Assembly (NCBI GenBank): GCA_030762175.1
Contig: CM060833.1
Location: 170,548,501-170,612,500, forward strand
Source of the DNA: Metallyticus violacea
Lineage: Eukaryota; Arthropoda; Insecta; Mantodea; Metallyticidae
DNA: 64,000 nucleotides
Direction of reading: 5' to 3'
Positions within the stretch are counted from its first letter, which is position 1. Every line of letters starts with the position of its first letter. A program made the position numbers and the translations under genes. Below are positions 35,405 through 47,394 of this stretch, piece by piece. The notes under the pieces were generated by a model. It saw nothing but the letters and a program-made list of their open reading frames with translations, was not told the DNA's origin and did no database searches.

Positions 35405-35740
35405 ACAACTACACACTCGATTCGTCTGTCTGCAAGCTTGTGGACGCTCTCAAGAAAAAAAACTTCTCGGTGTGTCTTGTACCATGAACCAACTTTGCAC
35501 CGCATCTATAACCTCTTTACCACCTGCAAACTTTTCTCGAATGTTCTTTTGAATATCCATAAAGTGAAACCCTATGACATCAAGTCCGAAATGTGTGTTT
35601 CAACACGGTATGAACACGTGTACTGTTGTGATATATGAACACTCCATCTGAGAGAAATTTCCAGTCGTATGTTACGTCAACTTCTTCACCAGCATGTCAC
35701 AATATCGAGCACTAGTCACAATGTAACTCTTTTTCTGAAA
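35405..35740 (-). pseudogene. Mariner relic, FHLF-type lineage, C-terminal half
   Basis: On the minus strand, pieces appear in order. ARYCDMLVKKLT is followed by FIYHNSTRVHTV, the second catalytic block with Asn for Asp. Then comes GLDVIGFHFMDIQKN, the third block normally PDLxPxDFHLFxxLKK, with the catalytic residue lost. Next is FAGGKEVIDAVQSWFMVQDT, and finally LESVHKLADRRIECV near the C-terminus. Stops and frameshifts separate the pieces. The N-terminal half and inverted repeats are not recognisable. The FH(L)F residues separate it from the lineages with DYFLF at 23 and 58 kb. Confidence 0.7.
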
Positions 35741-36496
35741 GTGAACCAATATTGACAGCTCAAAAGACCTTCCCAGAGAAAGCCTTTGGCTTAAACGTTT
35801 ACTTTACAGAAGCTAGTAATGTCCGTTGTATGGTCTATTTTGTACTCTTTAGTTTAAATTGTGCGTCTAGGAATCGTCCCAGTGGGGAAAAAAGCGTTCG
35901 CACGCTTGTGGTGATCGAAAAACTATCTTGGGAACCATTTGATACATGCTAACTAGTACTCGAGGCCCCCATTGGGTAACATTGTAAGCAGAGCCGTTGT
36001 TCATGTTTGAATTCTACGGTAATTTCACCAAGTGACTCGCCTATAATCAAGAATTCACTGCTCGACCTGCTGTTTCACTGCGTCAGTTGCAACGCAAACT
36101 GGATTCGCTCTCCGGTATTCATCATTGAGTTTCATGCTTTCAATTATTATTACTCAAAATGGAATGTATGGCTAAAATTTTCACTTGTTTCTTGAGAAGG
36201 CTGCAAAATAAAATATGTTATATTTCAAGAAAAACACTACAGTCGTTAGAGTAAGCGATCTTGTGCAAGATGCTCAACATACATTTCAACGCTTTTGATA
36301 AATTTGTTCATTTTTCCCGTGCACATTCAGTTTTATTTATCGGAAACGTTGATATAAATCTATATATTAAATATTTAGGTCCACCATCAAGTACTTCAAG
36401 GCTTAGGTCTCTTGGTCCGTTTCTACTTTAAAAGAGCTTTTAGCGCCTGGTCGGTAAACGTCCCCGTGTCCTAATATTTGCTAATTTAGTAATTAC
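35741..36496. other. Non-coding stretch
   Basis: No gene recognised. Part of it may be the eroded upstream half of the minus-strand mariner at 35405-35740, but no motif could be placed. Confidence 0.45.
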
Positions 36497-36506
36497 TTTA
36501 GAAGAC

Positions 36507-36785
36507 CTTTTTTAATTGTATTTAACGCCCGTTTTAACTACACAGGCACCAAGGCGGTGGACACTGATGATACATGAAATTAAATGATATATTGGGAAAG
36601 GATATTTTTATGGAAGGAAACGTTCCAGGCCTAAGTTTTAGGGCACCTCCCCGATATTTGCCATTTATGAGGACTGAGGAAAACCTGGAAAAAACCTCAA
36701 TCAGGGAGGACGGTCCTGGCAGCATTCGAACCCTAGACCTCCCGCTCACGAGTCTGCGCCTTAACTACATCGGCCACCGTGGCGG
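36507..36785 (-). mobile_element. SINE-B, full-length copy
   Basis: On the minus strand the head CCGCCACGGTGGCCGATGTA and GTTAAGGCGCAGACTC (A-box region) are followed by the B box GGTTCGAATGCTG. The body contains TTTTCCAGGTTTTCCTCAGT and CTCATAAATGGCAAATATCG, and the 3' end is AACGGGCGTTAAATAC with a short A tail. Imperfect 9/10 direct repeats TTTAGAAGAC (36497-36506) and TTTGGAAGAC (36786-36795) flank it as the probable target duplication. Confidence 0.9.
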
Positions 36786-36795
36786 TTTGGAAGAC

Positions 36796-38565
36796 ATGTG
36801 ATATGCTTTTTTTTTTATTCTGAAAATGCCAGTTTTTCTTGCAATCATCTGTAACCTGTCTTTAACTCTTCAGTTTATTATCCCGCTAGCGGCCAGAGAA
36901 ATCTCATTCTACCGTCTCTCCTATTAATGATCCTTTCATTTTCGAGGGTTATGTTTTCACTAGGACATGTTGTCAGCCATCAGCAAAACTTCTTACTGAT
37001 GTTATAATGACTTTTGATTAGTTTACTCTCCCTTGACTACAAGTCTACTACCTGGATTTTCTGATTTCAGTCATTAGCTTTCGATGTTTCCCAACAACTT
37101 ACAAGGCTGTTAGGGTTTTTGTCAAAGTTTCTTTCCCTTGAATGGTTTTGGTCCTTCATATCCGCGGCACTGCCCCTACTAAGGGGGCATTGCAGCTATC
37201 ACATGGGGGAGCAACAATCCCACATGGGTATCCTGATGTATACAGAGTGGATATGATCTGAACCCACAAACTTCCGGCGTTGAGTGTTTCCAAATAGATT
37301 TGTTTCAATTTTATTTCTTCTTTTACATACATTTGTTTCGTGTTTCGAACTAAAACCTTTGCGTGTGTTTACTCGCCGCAGTGTCGTTTCAGTGATTGCA
37401 TGATGCACCGCTGTGTGATCATGGAGGTCGATTTTTGAATAGCTGCTGTAAAGAAACTGTACAGTATTGAACACTAATGTGTGGATATATATTTTTTTAC
37501 TTCAGTTTAATATTTTATAATTATTGTAATTTTGAGGTTATCTATTGTTTTGTTATTCATCATACTGGACCTACATAACGTATTCCGGAGGGTAATGATT
37601 AATATTGATTAAATTTTCTTTGTGATACATCACGACCCAGGTACATAATACATGACTAGCACTTTAACATAAAACTATTCTGTAATAAGATAACACGGAT
37701 CATGGTTTTATTATAGAAAAACATTCAGATGAAGTCCCTGAACAACCTCTGAAAGTTTTTCGGCAGAGTTTGTATCCACCCTGAGTAGGCATAGTGGGAA
37801 GACAATATTGGCAATTCGTCTATGATTGAAGAGAAAAAAGTTTCGAAAGAACTTCCAAAACAACATGGAGAACTATATAGCACCTGCAGTAACACACTAT
37901 TACTTAACAATAATTATTCTGTGCTAAAAGTTCAAATATGAAAACTGAGATGGACTTGGTCATCGAATTATAATTGCATTTACATCTCCCGCTCTTAGTC
38001 ATTTCCAAATTTCAGGATATATTCAAAGTGTTCCATAACTTTGCGCTTTTTAAACCGCTAGAAGTCCTTCCAAAGAGTTTTTATCTTATAACATTATACG
38101 AATTCATGTTGGTGGAGAGAAAAATCTCTTAAAATATTTGAACGGACTGAAATTAAGGTCCTGGTGAAAAAATTAACTTTTTTTCAATGTATTGTGCAGT
38201 CAAAGCATTTAAATGTGAAACTTCCATTATGGAAACTTCTTGTTCATTGTCCTTGTCTTCAACTACTTAATGTGATAGGAAACTTGAAAGAAAACAAGAA
38301 CTTGAAGAATATGATTGTTGGTTCCATGGCTTTAAGACACTTCAATTTAAGTAGATCTTTTATTTTGGTATATTCCGCAAAGTAAAAGGAAAGCGCCTCC
38401 TAAATATTGCAGCTTATAATTCACTTACACAGACTGTTTGTGATTGCAACATTATGAAGAAGGTATGCGGATATATGCCACATAATAACCACATACATTT
38501 AGCAATGGCTGAAATGTTTGGAGGATTTGATTGGGCAGAAGTGTTACAGGAAGTTATGAAATGAC
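36796..38565. other. Non-coding stretch
   Basis: No gene recognised. Frames at 37199-37474, 37725-37910 and 38164-38385 have no familiar motifs. Sequence just upstream of 38566 may belong to the LINE that follows but could not be read. Confidence 0.45.
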
Positions 38566-39150
38566 TGGCTAGATATTAGAAAAGAAAACCTGGATCAAGC
38601 AATTACTATTAAGAAGGCAGAGGAACAAACAGATAATTTGAAAATGAATAAAGCAGTAGGTATAGTTAGAAAATCCCAGTAAATATTTAGTAAACCAGAT
38701 GACGGCATAAGAACAATGGTAGAGTTCTTGAATAAAGTCAAAGAGAACGAAATAATACCTGAAAATTGGAAGATAGGTTCTTCTCTACAAAGGTAGTGGA
38801 TAAACAAATAAAACAGATAATTAACCTTCTGTTTATAGTAGGAAAATGTATGTAGGCAAAAAGATTACAGGAGTGGGTTGTAAAGGAAAGAAAATAACTG
38901 CATTACAAGTAAGATTTAGAAAGATGAGAAGACCAGCGGGTTACATAATGGTAGTAAATAAATACTCAAGTTACAAAAAAGAAAGGTGTATGTGTTCTTT
39001 GCTGATTAAAAAAAGAAAAAAGAAAATTTGATACTATCAATAGGAATTCGTTAGAATGGAAATTAAGGATAATTGTGTAAGTAAGGAGTTTATTATAAGG
39101 TTCAAGAAAATGTACCAATGAGTGAGGTTTTGTATTGGATGCGCAAACAT
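38566..39150 (+). pseudogene. LINE (non-LTR retrotransposon) reverse-transcriptase relic
   Basis: The order of motifs is that of a LINE reverse transcriptase N-terminal half. KMNKAVGI corresponds to LKNNKAxGxD, and LNKVKENEIIPENWKI to the IWxxExxPxxW block. LYKGSGD corresponds to xxKKGdxxdxxNYR. LQVRFRKMRRPAGYIMVVN corresponds to LQxGFRKGRSTxDxIxxLN. VYVFFAD followed by an A-rich slip corresponds to motif A (FxDLKKAFD) with its catalytic Asp, then YYQ / INRNSLEW. FIIRFKKMYQ and VRFCIG correspond to the IxxMY block. Motif B and the YxDD box were not found. Multiple frameshifts are present, notably in an AAAAAAGAAAAAAG run near 39008. It is dead and probably old. The clade was not determined. 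Confidence 0.7.
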
Positions 39151-42100
39151 GTATTATGTATGGGGAAACAGCGGGTATGTTTCATTGTTTGATATAGAGC
39201 AAGGAAATAAGTACTTGGGGTATATAAGATTCAAAATGGAATAAAATGAAAAACATTATTGTAGCAATAAAAATGTAGACATTAGAGGGTGAGAAAAAAA
39301 GTAGAAGTATGAATTAATATTTAGTAAGAGTGGATTAGGAAAGTGAAGAGAGAAAGGCAGGGCTGTAATTCATGTCGACGACCAGGGAGTCAAGAAACGT
39401 TGAGTCAGTCTAAATTGTAAGAATTGTTAATTCATTTGTAATGAAAGAGTTAAATAAATATTCTATTCTACATATAAATTATTAAAATTTTAGACCAACA
39501 CAGCTTTAATTATCTTTAAAGACATACCTTGTGAGGTGCATTAGTTTATCTTCATGAGCTGCCAGCCAGGTTGCTTACATGTGAGTGCATTGCTTCTGGA
39601 GGAGTTTAACCGGCTAGTCTCCGAATAGGTGACATGTCTGGCGAAGTAGAAGCGGCATCTGCCTTGCTTCCTGGCAATAAGAGGACGGGCATTTTCGTGC
39701 TGGAATATAAGTAAAACATAGCATTTTAACTCATTTGCTACAGTTAAAATACTAAAACGTTTATGTAAAAGTTGTAACATACTTCTAAATAATGGCGAAT
39801 ACCTGTGCATTCCTACTGTCACTATGGTTGTATGTGCAATCATATTTACTTTCACATTTATGTAATTATCTCTTTGATCACGAGTTTATTTAACTTTCCG
39901 CCAAAGGTTTAATGCAGTCACATAAATAAGCGACTTCTGTACACCCCTCCCGCTAGCAGTAAACGAGCCAGAGAGTGCATGACGTAACCAGCACAAACTG
40001 GAGTTCTCCGTGCCAGAAACTGCACATTGTTTCCGTGATATATGTCATGCCTGTCCTACTGCACATAGCAAAACAAACATAACCGTAATTTTTCAAAAGT
40101 AAAAAAAAAAAATGTTTGTTTTATTAAACCCACCAGCACAAAAGAAGAAATTTTAATAAATTTTCTGCTTTAATTCAGGACATGTATAGAACTAAAGCAA
40201 TGGATAGATTCTAAAGCTATTTGGTATCTGGATTTTATTCTGCATCAAGCTACACTAATCGTAGATAATGCCTTTGTGTCGAGCTACCAAACTGTTGTTT
40301 TCTTAGTAATTTCAGATAGGATCAAAGTTTTTAATTTCTATAAATCGCAAAATTAGTGCTCAATATCACAACACTTTGCATAAAAATTTAATAATAAATA
40401 AAGAACTTAAGCAATTCATTCTAGCTCTAAATAAAATAATTTTACGAAGCTGTGATACACAAAATTAGAAGCTTATACTAGGAATATTGCCTTCTACAAG
40501 TTCATTTTGGTTAATGATGAATATCGTTTGATAAACTTTGGTTTTAGAGTTTTCGGATTTATTTGTAAGATTACTGAGCAAATAATAATAAGAAAGAGTG
40601 AGATCGGAAGACACAAACCAGATTTCATTCAACACTTCACCTAAAGCGAGTATGAAATTTCAGTCGTGTGTGAAGTCGCACCACGTAGCACACAGTCCAT
40701 ATACTCCAAGTTTGCAAAAATAATATATTTAATCCACTTACATACGCCTCAGAGTTACAAAAACCCTTTTCAAAAAATGTACTTCCAATACTCAAATTTT
40801 CTAATCGTGCACTGATACTTTAAAAACACTTTGGAATACCCTATTTAAGTATTAACATTCCCCAAAATATTAAACTAGATGTCATTACTAATTGTCAATT
40901 GTGGATCAAGAATTGCACCATTTACTTGTCTGTTAAACTAAAAGTAAACTGTATCCTTTTACCATGACCCAGGCTTTGCACCATAGTTTCGTACTGATCT
41001 TTGAAATTCCAACTTCCTGTGTTAATCGTCTTAAATATTTCCAAGCAACGGGTCACATCATCTAACGTCAAAACATGTTTCATTCTGCACATTTGAATTG
41101 GTGGGCACAACTTATATAAACATAATATTGCATAGAATCCAAGAACAGGAGTTTATCATACGAGCTGCAGGCCCCCCTAAAACACTCACTTTTCTCGAAA
41201 ATATAGCCAAAAGTTATTTTATGCGCCGGTATTCATTTTTTATTTGACGTAAAGAGTTCACTGCACGTTTATTAAATAACTAATTCACTTTCACTTCAGT
41301 TTCTTATGCATTTCAGATCTTTGTTAACAGTTTCGCTACGTGCTCTTGTTCCGAAACAAGAATTACTGTCAGCAGTAAATATAAATACTTAGCACGCAGA
41401 AGTATATTAAGAACTTTCCGTGACAGAACTTTTTCTCCTTCACAATACACAGTTTTGCAACAAACTGGTGAGAGGCAGAAGTGCCAAAATTATCCATTTT
41501 TTTTCACAAGCCTCCTGTCATTAATCATTCAGGCTTACTTTTATTTGTGATAATGCTGGTTCTTTTTAAATCGTAATGTTATTTAACGATATGTTAGTTG
41601 AATTGGAAAAGTCTCTTATAGTTTGAATTCCTAATAAGCGAAAGGACAAACAACTGATGGCAAGTAATGACATTAAGCTCAAACAAATCAATTAGGGAAG
41701 CTCTTGCAGGCCCTACGACAGAGAGGACAGGTTTAGTGCGCATGTGCGTGAAAAGTTCACAGATTCTGCTTGTCCTTCATGAAGCTTCGGTGACAACCTT
41801 TAACTCCTTTTAAACCAAAGCATTCTGCCCTGCTAAGTCTGGATACAAGGAGAAAGTGCCCTAGCCCGTTCTCTTCACACATACACATACCAAGTTGTCT
41901 GCATTCGCAGAAGCCGTTTAACTCAGGCGTCTTGTATACCACAATGCAGGTGCTGAAACATTCATGGTTTGCGTGTCTATGAAATTCTATAATCTTTTTG
42001 GGTTGACAATTTATGCAAAACTTGTTTAAAGGTATTTATGGTGCAAAATAAAAGGGAGAACACATGCCCTTGTTCCCTTTAGTGCGATCCGCCACTCCAT

Positions 42101-44232
42101 TAACTTGTAGTAAAATAACGAGAGATCCAGATTTTATCTATAAATTCAGGAGCAAATTCGTTGAGAGATTCTGGAGCTCGAGTTGTATTTATTTGGACTA
42201 TTTAGCAAATACAATCATTAAAATAAAAATATATCTATAAAATGCAATGCTCAATACGGCATTATCATATCCGCTAACAATGGAACACATGAAAATCGAA
42301 AACAGATAAAGGTCGAAATTAACTATTTTTTTCATTTACAGTCTTTAGTAACAAATTTAAGGCAGCTAAAACTGATAATCTACAACATTAATTAAATGTA
42401 CACTTATTAAAAACACGATTTTGAAAATAAACTGACATTGGTTAAACTGGTTTCAAGCCTATTTCGATTTTGCTTAAGTGTTTTTTGGCTTGAATGTTTG
42501 AATTATAAGGTTAGTTTGTCCATTTGACGTCTCACCAAAACATTTTCAATTGCCCGCCCTGTAGTTTGTTGATTTCTAGTGCTTTCTAATGTTTAGGCCT
42601 AAAAAGCTATAAATATATTTCAGTGAGCTATTTTAATAACTTTGCATAAAACAATTGCACGTAGGTGTGATAAAACAAGACAATAAAATGGTGACTATAA
42701 GCAGTGTGTTTGATTAGAGTTCCTGACATTCTTATACCGGATTGATCATTTGTTCCTGAACTAAATAGTGAATAAAAATACATTCACTTCAAACTAAGTA
42801 ACGATTTAGAAGATTTGTAATGCAGGCAAGATATTTATGGTCATACTTTCTCATGCAATATTTATAAAATTTCTTTTTAACATTGTGGTCATAAAAATAC
42901 ATTCAATTTTCTCATTTGTGTTTGGTTTTCGCTATTTGATAATATGCACTTGCTAGTTGAACGCCTGAATTGAATGTTCACGTGCGTATATGTGCAAACA
43001 CCGGTCAGAAGCCGGGAGGATTGTGACAGGTGATTCAGCAAGCGTTCAGTACTTCTGGTTTCTTAGCTGCAGCGGCGAGAGTGGGTTAACTTGTCAGTTA
43101 ACTTTTACATAATGACATTTGTGTCTTTGCAAAAATATATTTTTTAATTTTTTTATTTTGCAATAACTTAGAATTTTATAGATGAGGACAATGCATTCAG
43201 ATTAAAATAAATACTTTATTCAAAGGTTGCACGATAAATTTTGTTCCACCTAATGATATAATGTTCTGCAAAAAGACCACAGACTCTATGAAAATGATAC
43301 AAGAACAGACTATGTAAGTAATAATACACTTGTTTATTGCTTATTATCTTTTGGGCGTTTTCATTTAAATGTTCTTGCGGAGGTTCCAATAGGGCATTTA
43401 AATTTAACCGGACAGAATGTCCATTCCAAAATTGATTTACTATATGTAAATATTAATTTTGTCGTTTATGAGATTCTGTTATAAAGATTTATTGATCGCG
43501 TTAGCGAAGCTTTTCTACTGAGTCGGAATACGAATTCAATAACAGATAATTTTGTAATATTTATGTGAGAAAACAGCAAGCACGAGTTCAAGACTCGTTC
43601 CATTAATTGAGATAATCCTACAAAGTTTAACCTGCAGAGTGCGCTGCTAATGGCCATCAAGGAGGTCACTTCATCGCTTAATGGAGTTGATTTCCAGGCC
43701 GGATGCGATATTTTACGGAACACTCTGCTGACCAACCAGCGTGAAAGCGATTAAAAAAAACACACACATAGAGTGCCTGGAAAGAAACCTTTTTCACATT
43801 ACTAGTCTGTGTTATGAATGCCTCATTTTTGGAGAATGAACAAAGGACGCGTTATTAGTTGTTGTTGGAACAGGGGATTATGTTATAATTAATAACAAGG
43901 GAACTTTCTATTTATAAAATATTCAAATTAACGCTTGTAATATTTAACGTTTTCATTACCTTCTTATGTTATTGCGTATTCATTGGTTTTTCGATATTGT
44001 TAATTCATGTGCATCCTTCCAGAGTCACACACCTAAAAAAATTATTCGTTTGTCTGTTTTCTTTGGTTTGCTATTATCAACGTTGTTATTCGCATTTCTC
44101 TTGCTTTTTAAATTTTTTTACAGTGTTAAATTATTCTCTTTTTTGAGTTGTTTTTTCTCTTATATAGAACATAAGTATATTTCTATTTTATATCAGATAT
44201 TTAAAGTAACGATGCTCTTTATAGGTATGTTT
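39151..44232. other. Long AT-rich non-coding stretch
   Basis: About 5 kb with no recognisable gene or transposon. The sequence up to roughly 39475 may be further LINE remains ending in an A/T-rich tail. Frames at 39541-39855, 40922-41110, 41757-41942, 43466-43735 and 43966-44253 carry no motifs. The last is T-rich and only looks membrane-like. Confidence 0.5.
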
Positions 44233-44450
44233 ATTTTTTTTAATGGTGTTTAATGTCCGTTTTTGATACTGGGGTACTACAGGCGGTGGACATGAAATGA
44301 TATATTGGGGAAGGGTTTTTTAAGGAAGGAAACGTTCCAGGCCTAAGTTTAGGATACATCCCGGCATTTTCCATTTATGAGGACTGAGGAAAACCTGGAA
44401 AAACTTAAATCAGGGAGAACGGTCCTGACGGCATTGGAAGCCTAATGTTT
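44233..44450 (-). mobile_element. SINE-B, head-truncated copy
   Basis: It has the 3' end AATGGTGTTTAATGTCCG, the AGGCGGTGGACATGAAATG block (slightly shortened), GGAAACGTTCCAGGCCTAAG and GAGGACTGAGGAAAACCTGG, all as in 36507-36785. The match stops at CGGTCCTGACGGCATT, so the tRNA-like A box is missing. Confidence 0.9.
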
Positions 44451-44589
44451 ATCTTGAAAGAGTACTACATTCATTTGACAACACTCAAAAAGGTGTTTAT
44501 TTCAAATTATTTTAAATCATTTATATCTTGGCTAATGGCGAATGTAAGTTAACGCTTTGCAGTTTGTTTATGAACTATATATTTATATA

Positions 44590-44665
44590 TAGTAGAATGT
44601 CATCTATCTGACACAAAGGAGATGTGGATGCGGTCGGATAATTGAAAAGATCGCATAATGTAACA
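44590..44665. mobile_element. Possible pogo/Tigger-type terminus
   Basis: TAGTAGAATGTCATCTATCT, then GACACAAAGGAGATGTGG and GCGGTCGGATAATTGAAAAG, resemble the ends of pogo/Tigger elements, which usually start CAGTAGAAxCxxxxTTATCCGxC and contain CGGATAAT(C/T)GxxA. It is one end only. No partner terminus or transposase is visible nearby. Confidence 0.35.
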
Positions 44666-44734
44666 ATGAAAAAACGGAATAAAACTATGTAGAACAATTT
44701 AAATAACGATGAAATATTTTATTTAATGAAGTCA

Positions 44735-44830
44735 AAAGTTCACCGTCATAGCTAAGAGGGTAGCCCACCTGCTTGGAAGCTGGCGAATCAGGATTCGATT
44801 TCTGAGTGGGGCATGTAACCTGGTAAGTTA
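44735..44830 (+). mobile_element. tRNA-like SINE head
   Basis: ATAGCTAAGAGGGTAGCCC (A-box-like) and GGATTCGATTTCT (B-box-like) occur at tRNA spacing, followed by GAGTGGGGCATGTAACCTGG. It does not fold as a clean tRNA. It is a single copy in this window. Confidence 0.45.
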
Positions 44831-45324
44831 TTTCCTGGAGTTTTCCATTATCCTGAAAGGGTGAATACCAAATAACAAAGAATGCCAAGGAATCCGGATT
44901 CGTTTATGTCAGCCTTTTCATCCATTCCATTCTTTGTCACGCAATACCTTGAGCAGTCAGCGTGACGTTTAAATGCTTACAAAAAAGTATGGAGATAGAA
45001 CGTTCAGTTGTAAATGTGCCGGCTGTCAAAAGACTTTATGGTGCATTGCTGGCAATCGACAGTATGAAGTTCAGTCTATTTCTTCAGTGTGAGACCAGAG
45101 ATTATTTCAAAGCCTACAGTCCCTATATAAAGTAAAAATGCACTGAAGGATAGTAAGGAATTTTCCTACAAAGACACATAATGAGGTGTAACGAAGGAGG
45201 AAATCTATATCGGAGAACATTTTTACTGAGTGATGAAATTATTGATGTTTACAATATTCGCACATTTATCCTGTGAAGATAGAAAATAAGTTTCCTAGTC
45301 TTTATTAAGGTTCTTGTTAGCATA

Positions 45325-45630
45325 TTTATGTAGTAGAAATAGTTCTTTCTCAATAGCTGCGTGTGGGGCATTTGTTGGGAACAAATAGTCAGACTTGAAA
45401 AATTCGGGTCGTGGCCTAGATTTGAGCCTTCCGTGCTGACAGCCTAACCAACTCCAAGCACGGAACCACGAACTCTGTCATTTGATTCTATAAATCCCGG
45501 AGACCTCGGTATGGCTTTCCCTACTGTGAGAGATTTATTTTTAAGAGGAGACAGCAATGTTACGAGTATTTTGACCCAGGCTTCTAGTTTAACCAACTTT
45601 TAGTTTAACCACCAATTATATAGGGAGGTG
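45325..45630. repeat. Repeat family E, copy 3 (longest)
   Basis: It aligns with 25405-25640 at both ends (GTAGAAATAGTTCTTTCT; TTCTAGTTTAACCACCAATT) and adds a middle of about 100 bases that looks tRNA-like on the minus strand (TTTGAGCC / CAGCCTAACCAACTC). AGTTTAACCA occurs twice near the right end, a small internal duplication. Confidence 0.6.
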
Positions 45631-45729
45631 TTCTATATTACATATAGAAAAACGGGGTGCCCCCCCAAAATAACCAAAATACTTCAATAACATTTGAACT
45701 GAACAATTACCTATTGCACAACTATACTT

Positions 45730-46090
45730 TCTAGAGTTTTCCACCTTTGTGTACGACTTCTTCAGTATGGTTTATCAACCTTGTTACTCTGTGTAGAGCT
45801 CTTTGGGTGTTTTTACAAAGTAGTGGACTACCCGAATGGGTAAGCAGCACAGTGCTTTCAGTTTCCCATAAAAACGAATAAAAATGAACTTGGTGAAGGA
45901 TATGGTAAGTCTGAGTGTCTAAAATGAGCTGACTGGGAGACAGGTGATGAAGTTGGCGTCCATTCCTTTGGCCAGCATAGGCAGTCGCACCATCTTGTGC
46001 ACTTGCATGCACACAAAATGTGTCCACAAAATGTGTCCAAATATCCCTGAAAACATTCAATAACTTCCTCCTTGTATACTTCTGATTTGA
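45730..46090 (-). pseudogene. Probable transposase relic with QDGAT motif
   Basis: On the minus strand one frame gives CVHASAQDGATAYAGQRNGR, comparable to the QQDGAxxH block with the second catalytic Asp of Tc1/mariner-superfamily transposases. About 35 residues on, HQVHFYSFLWETESTVL resembles xxDFFLWGxxKSxVY. The frame ends with TQRALHRVTRLI, which could be the C-terminal helix. The spacing is right, but no other block is convincing, so it is less certain than its relatives at 30-31 kb. Confidence 0.4.
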
Positions 46091-46505
46091 CGTGCATACT
46101 CAAGGCAACGGTCGTCTTCGATGAATGTAATTGAGCCTGTGCATATTTATCCGGTTTTTTCTAACAGAGAAAAAGAGCGTTTTACGATATGTCACATCGT
46201 CAGATCGCCACCAACTTTGGAGACATTCATGGTCCTCATACACATGTACGCGGAATCATGTTATGGGGTCTGCCTCATGGGATACCATGTATAACACTTT
46301 CTTTTGCACATGATCTTCGTTTATCGTTTTTGGGTCATCCTGTAGTTTTTTCACGCTAGCCGTTCCATTATCCCGGAAAGCTCTGACACAGAGAAAACCT
46401 CTACGCTTAAGATGCAACTCTTAATGCTGCGAGGACATTTGATCAATGCTTTTAGTTATAGGAATATTAGGAGAGAAATTTGTGGATCTGTGCTTGGGGG
46501 AGAAA

Positions 46506-46726
46506 GTCGGTTCTGCTGGTCTAGTGGTAGCCAAAATTTCCCCATAGATCCAAGATCACGGGTTCGAACCCGGTCAGAGTCGAAGGATTTTTTCGGGTGT
46601 AAAAATCCTAAGTATGGCTTCCTTCGGAAGGGAAGTAAAGCCGTCATAAATTTAGGTAAAATACAAAAACCTCAAGCTCTAAAGGAAGAAGTCTTTGAGA
46701 AAAATTAATTGAGTGTCCGTAAATAA
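46506..46726 (+). mobile_element. SINE-A copy 4
   Basis: The head TCGGTTCTGCTGGTCTAGTG keeps the A box (GGTCTAGTGGTAG). The B box GGTTCGAACCC is intact. The body is shortened: the GTGGGTCCCGTGTCGTAC block and the GTTTCACGCCCTGAATTG block are missing. It ends GTCCGTAAATAAACG and is followed directly by another tRNA-like head. Confidence 0.9.
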
Positions 46727-46736
46727 ACGTGGAGGA

Positions 46737-46812
46737 GGAACGGTAGCTGAGATGGTTAGAGCGTCGGAACGGAAGGTGAAGAGTCGTGGTTCGAATCCTG
46801 GCCGTAATTGGA
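46737..46812 (+). mobile_element. tRNA-like head (SINE or tRNA relic)
   Basis: TAGCTGAGATGGTTAGAGCG is a good A box and GGTTCGAATCC a consensus B box. The acceptor arms pair only in part (ACGG/CCGT), the T stem has two mismatches and there is no clean anticodon stem, so it is not a functional tRNA. It begins about 10 bases after SINE-A copy 4, giving a head-to-tail pair. Confidence 0.6.
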
Positions 46813-46986
46813 AGTTTTTAAATTATTTTTATTTCTAAAGTTATTAAGTTATGGCAATGATCAAAATTCCACATAAATTTTATAAAACATAGAGAGCAAT
46901 GTATGTAATTTCTTATTGTTTAAAATGAAGTGTTTGAGTACAGCGAAAAACTGCTGAACTAGAATATGTACAGGCCATTCGCTGAT

Positions 46987-47035
46987 GATGATGATTATTA
47001 TTGCTTAAGGGCGCAAAACTTCTATTAGCGCCCAT
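46987..47035 (-). mobile_element. 49-bp retro-insertion scrap with GAT/ATT tail
   Basis: It is flanked by 11/12 matching direct repeats CCATTCGCTGAT (46975-46986) and CCATTCGCTAAT (47036-47047). The insert is GATGATGATTATTATT followed by GCTTAAGGGCGC...GCGCCCAT. The trinucleotide run would be the 3' tail of a minus-strand element, and GGGCGC/GCGCCC can pair as a hairpin. The source element is unknown. Confidence 0.5.
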
Positions 47036-47376
47036 CCATTCGCTAATATGCAACATTTTGTTCCCTCAGTTGCTGATATTAATGATGATAACGAAGATCT
47101 GAGGACGATATTTCTTAAATGTAACCCCCATTTACATTTTTAACAATTAGTTTTCCATTGTGCTCTTAGTTTTATTCAGAGAAATAAATTATATGAAATG
47201 AAATATTTGTTATGTTTTAAAATATTCTTTAACAAGAAAATTCTAGTTACATTTATTATTTTCTCATGCATCAACATACAATTTTGTATAACAAAATGAA
47301 CACAAATAAAAATATGATTCATTTTAAATATAACAAATAGAAACAGAGCCTACGGCAACTCCAGAAGGCAAAAACT

Positions 47377-47394
47377 CCAATCAAATTTGATTGG
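47377..47394. repeat. 18-bp perfect palindrome
   Basis: CCAATCAAATTTGATTGG is perfectly self-complementary. It lies in the 3' untranslated part of the LINE relic. Confidence 0.9.

Noticed and set aside
36534..36801. Open frames of about 70 codons on both strands (also at 55525-55839)
   Set aside because: Shadows of SINE-B copies.
43966..44253. Membrane-protein-like 95-codon frame
   Set aside because: Runs of Phe/Leu come from T-rich sequence and the frame ends inside a SINE-B tail; chance is more likely than a gene.
46737..46812. Functional tRNA gene
   Set aside because: A and B boxes are good, but acceptor, T and anticodon stems do not pair properly; treated as a tRNA-derived SINE head.
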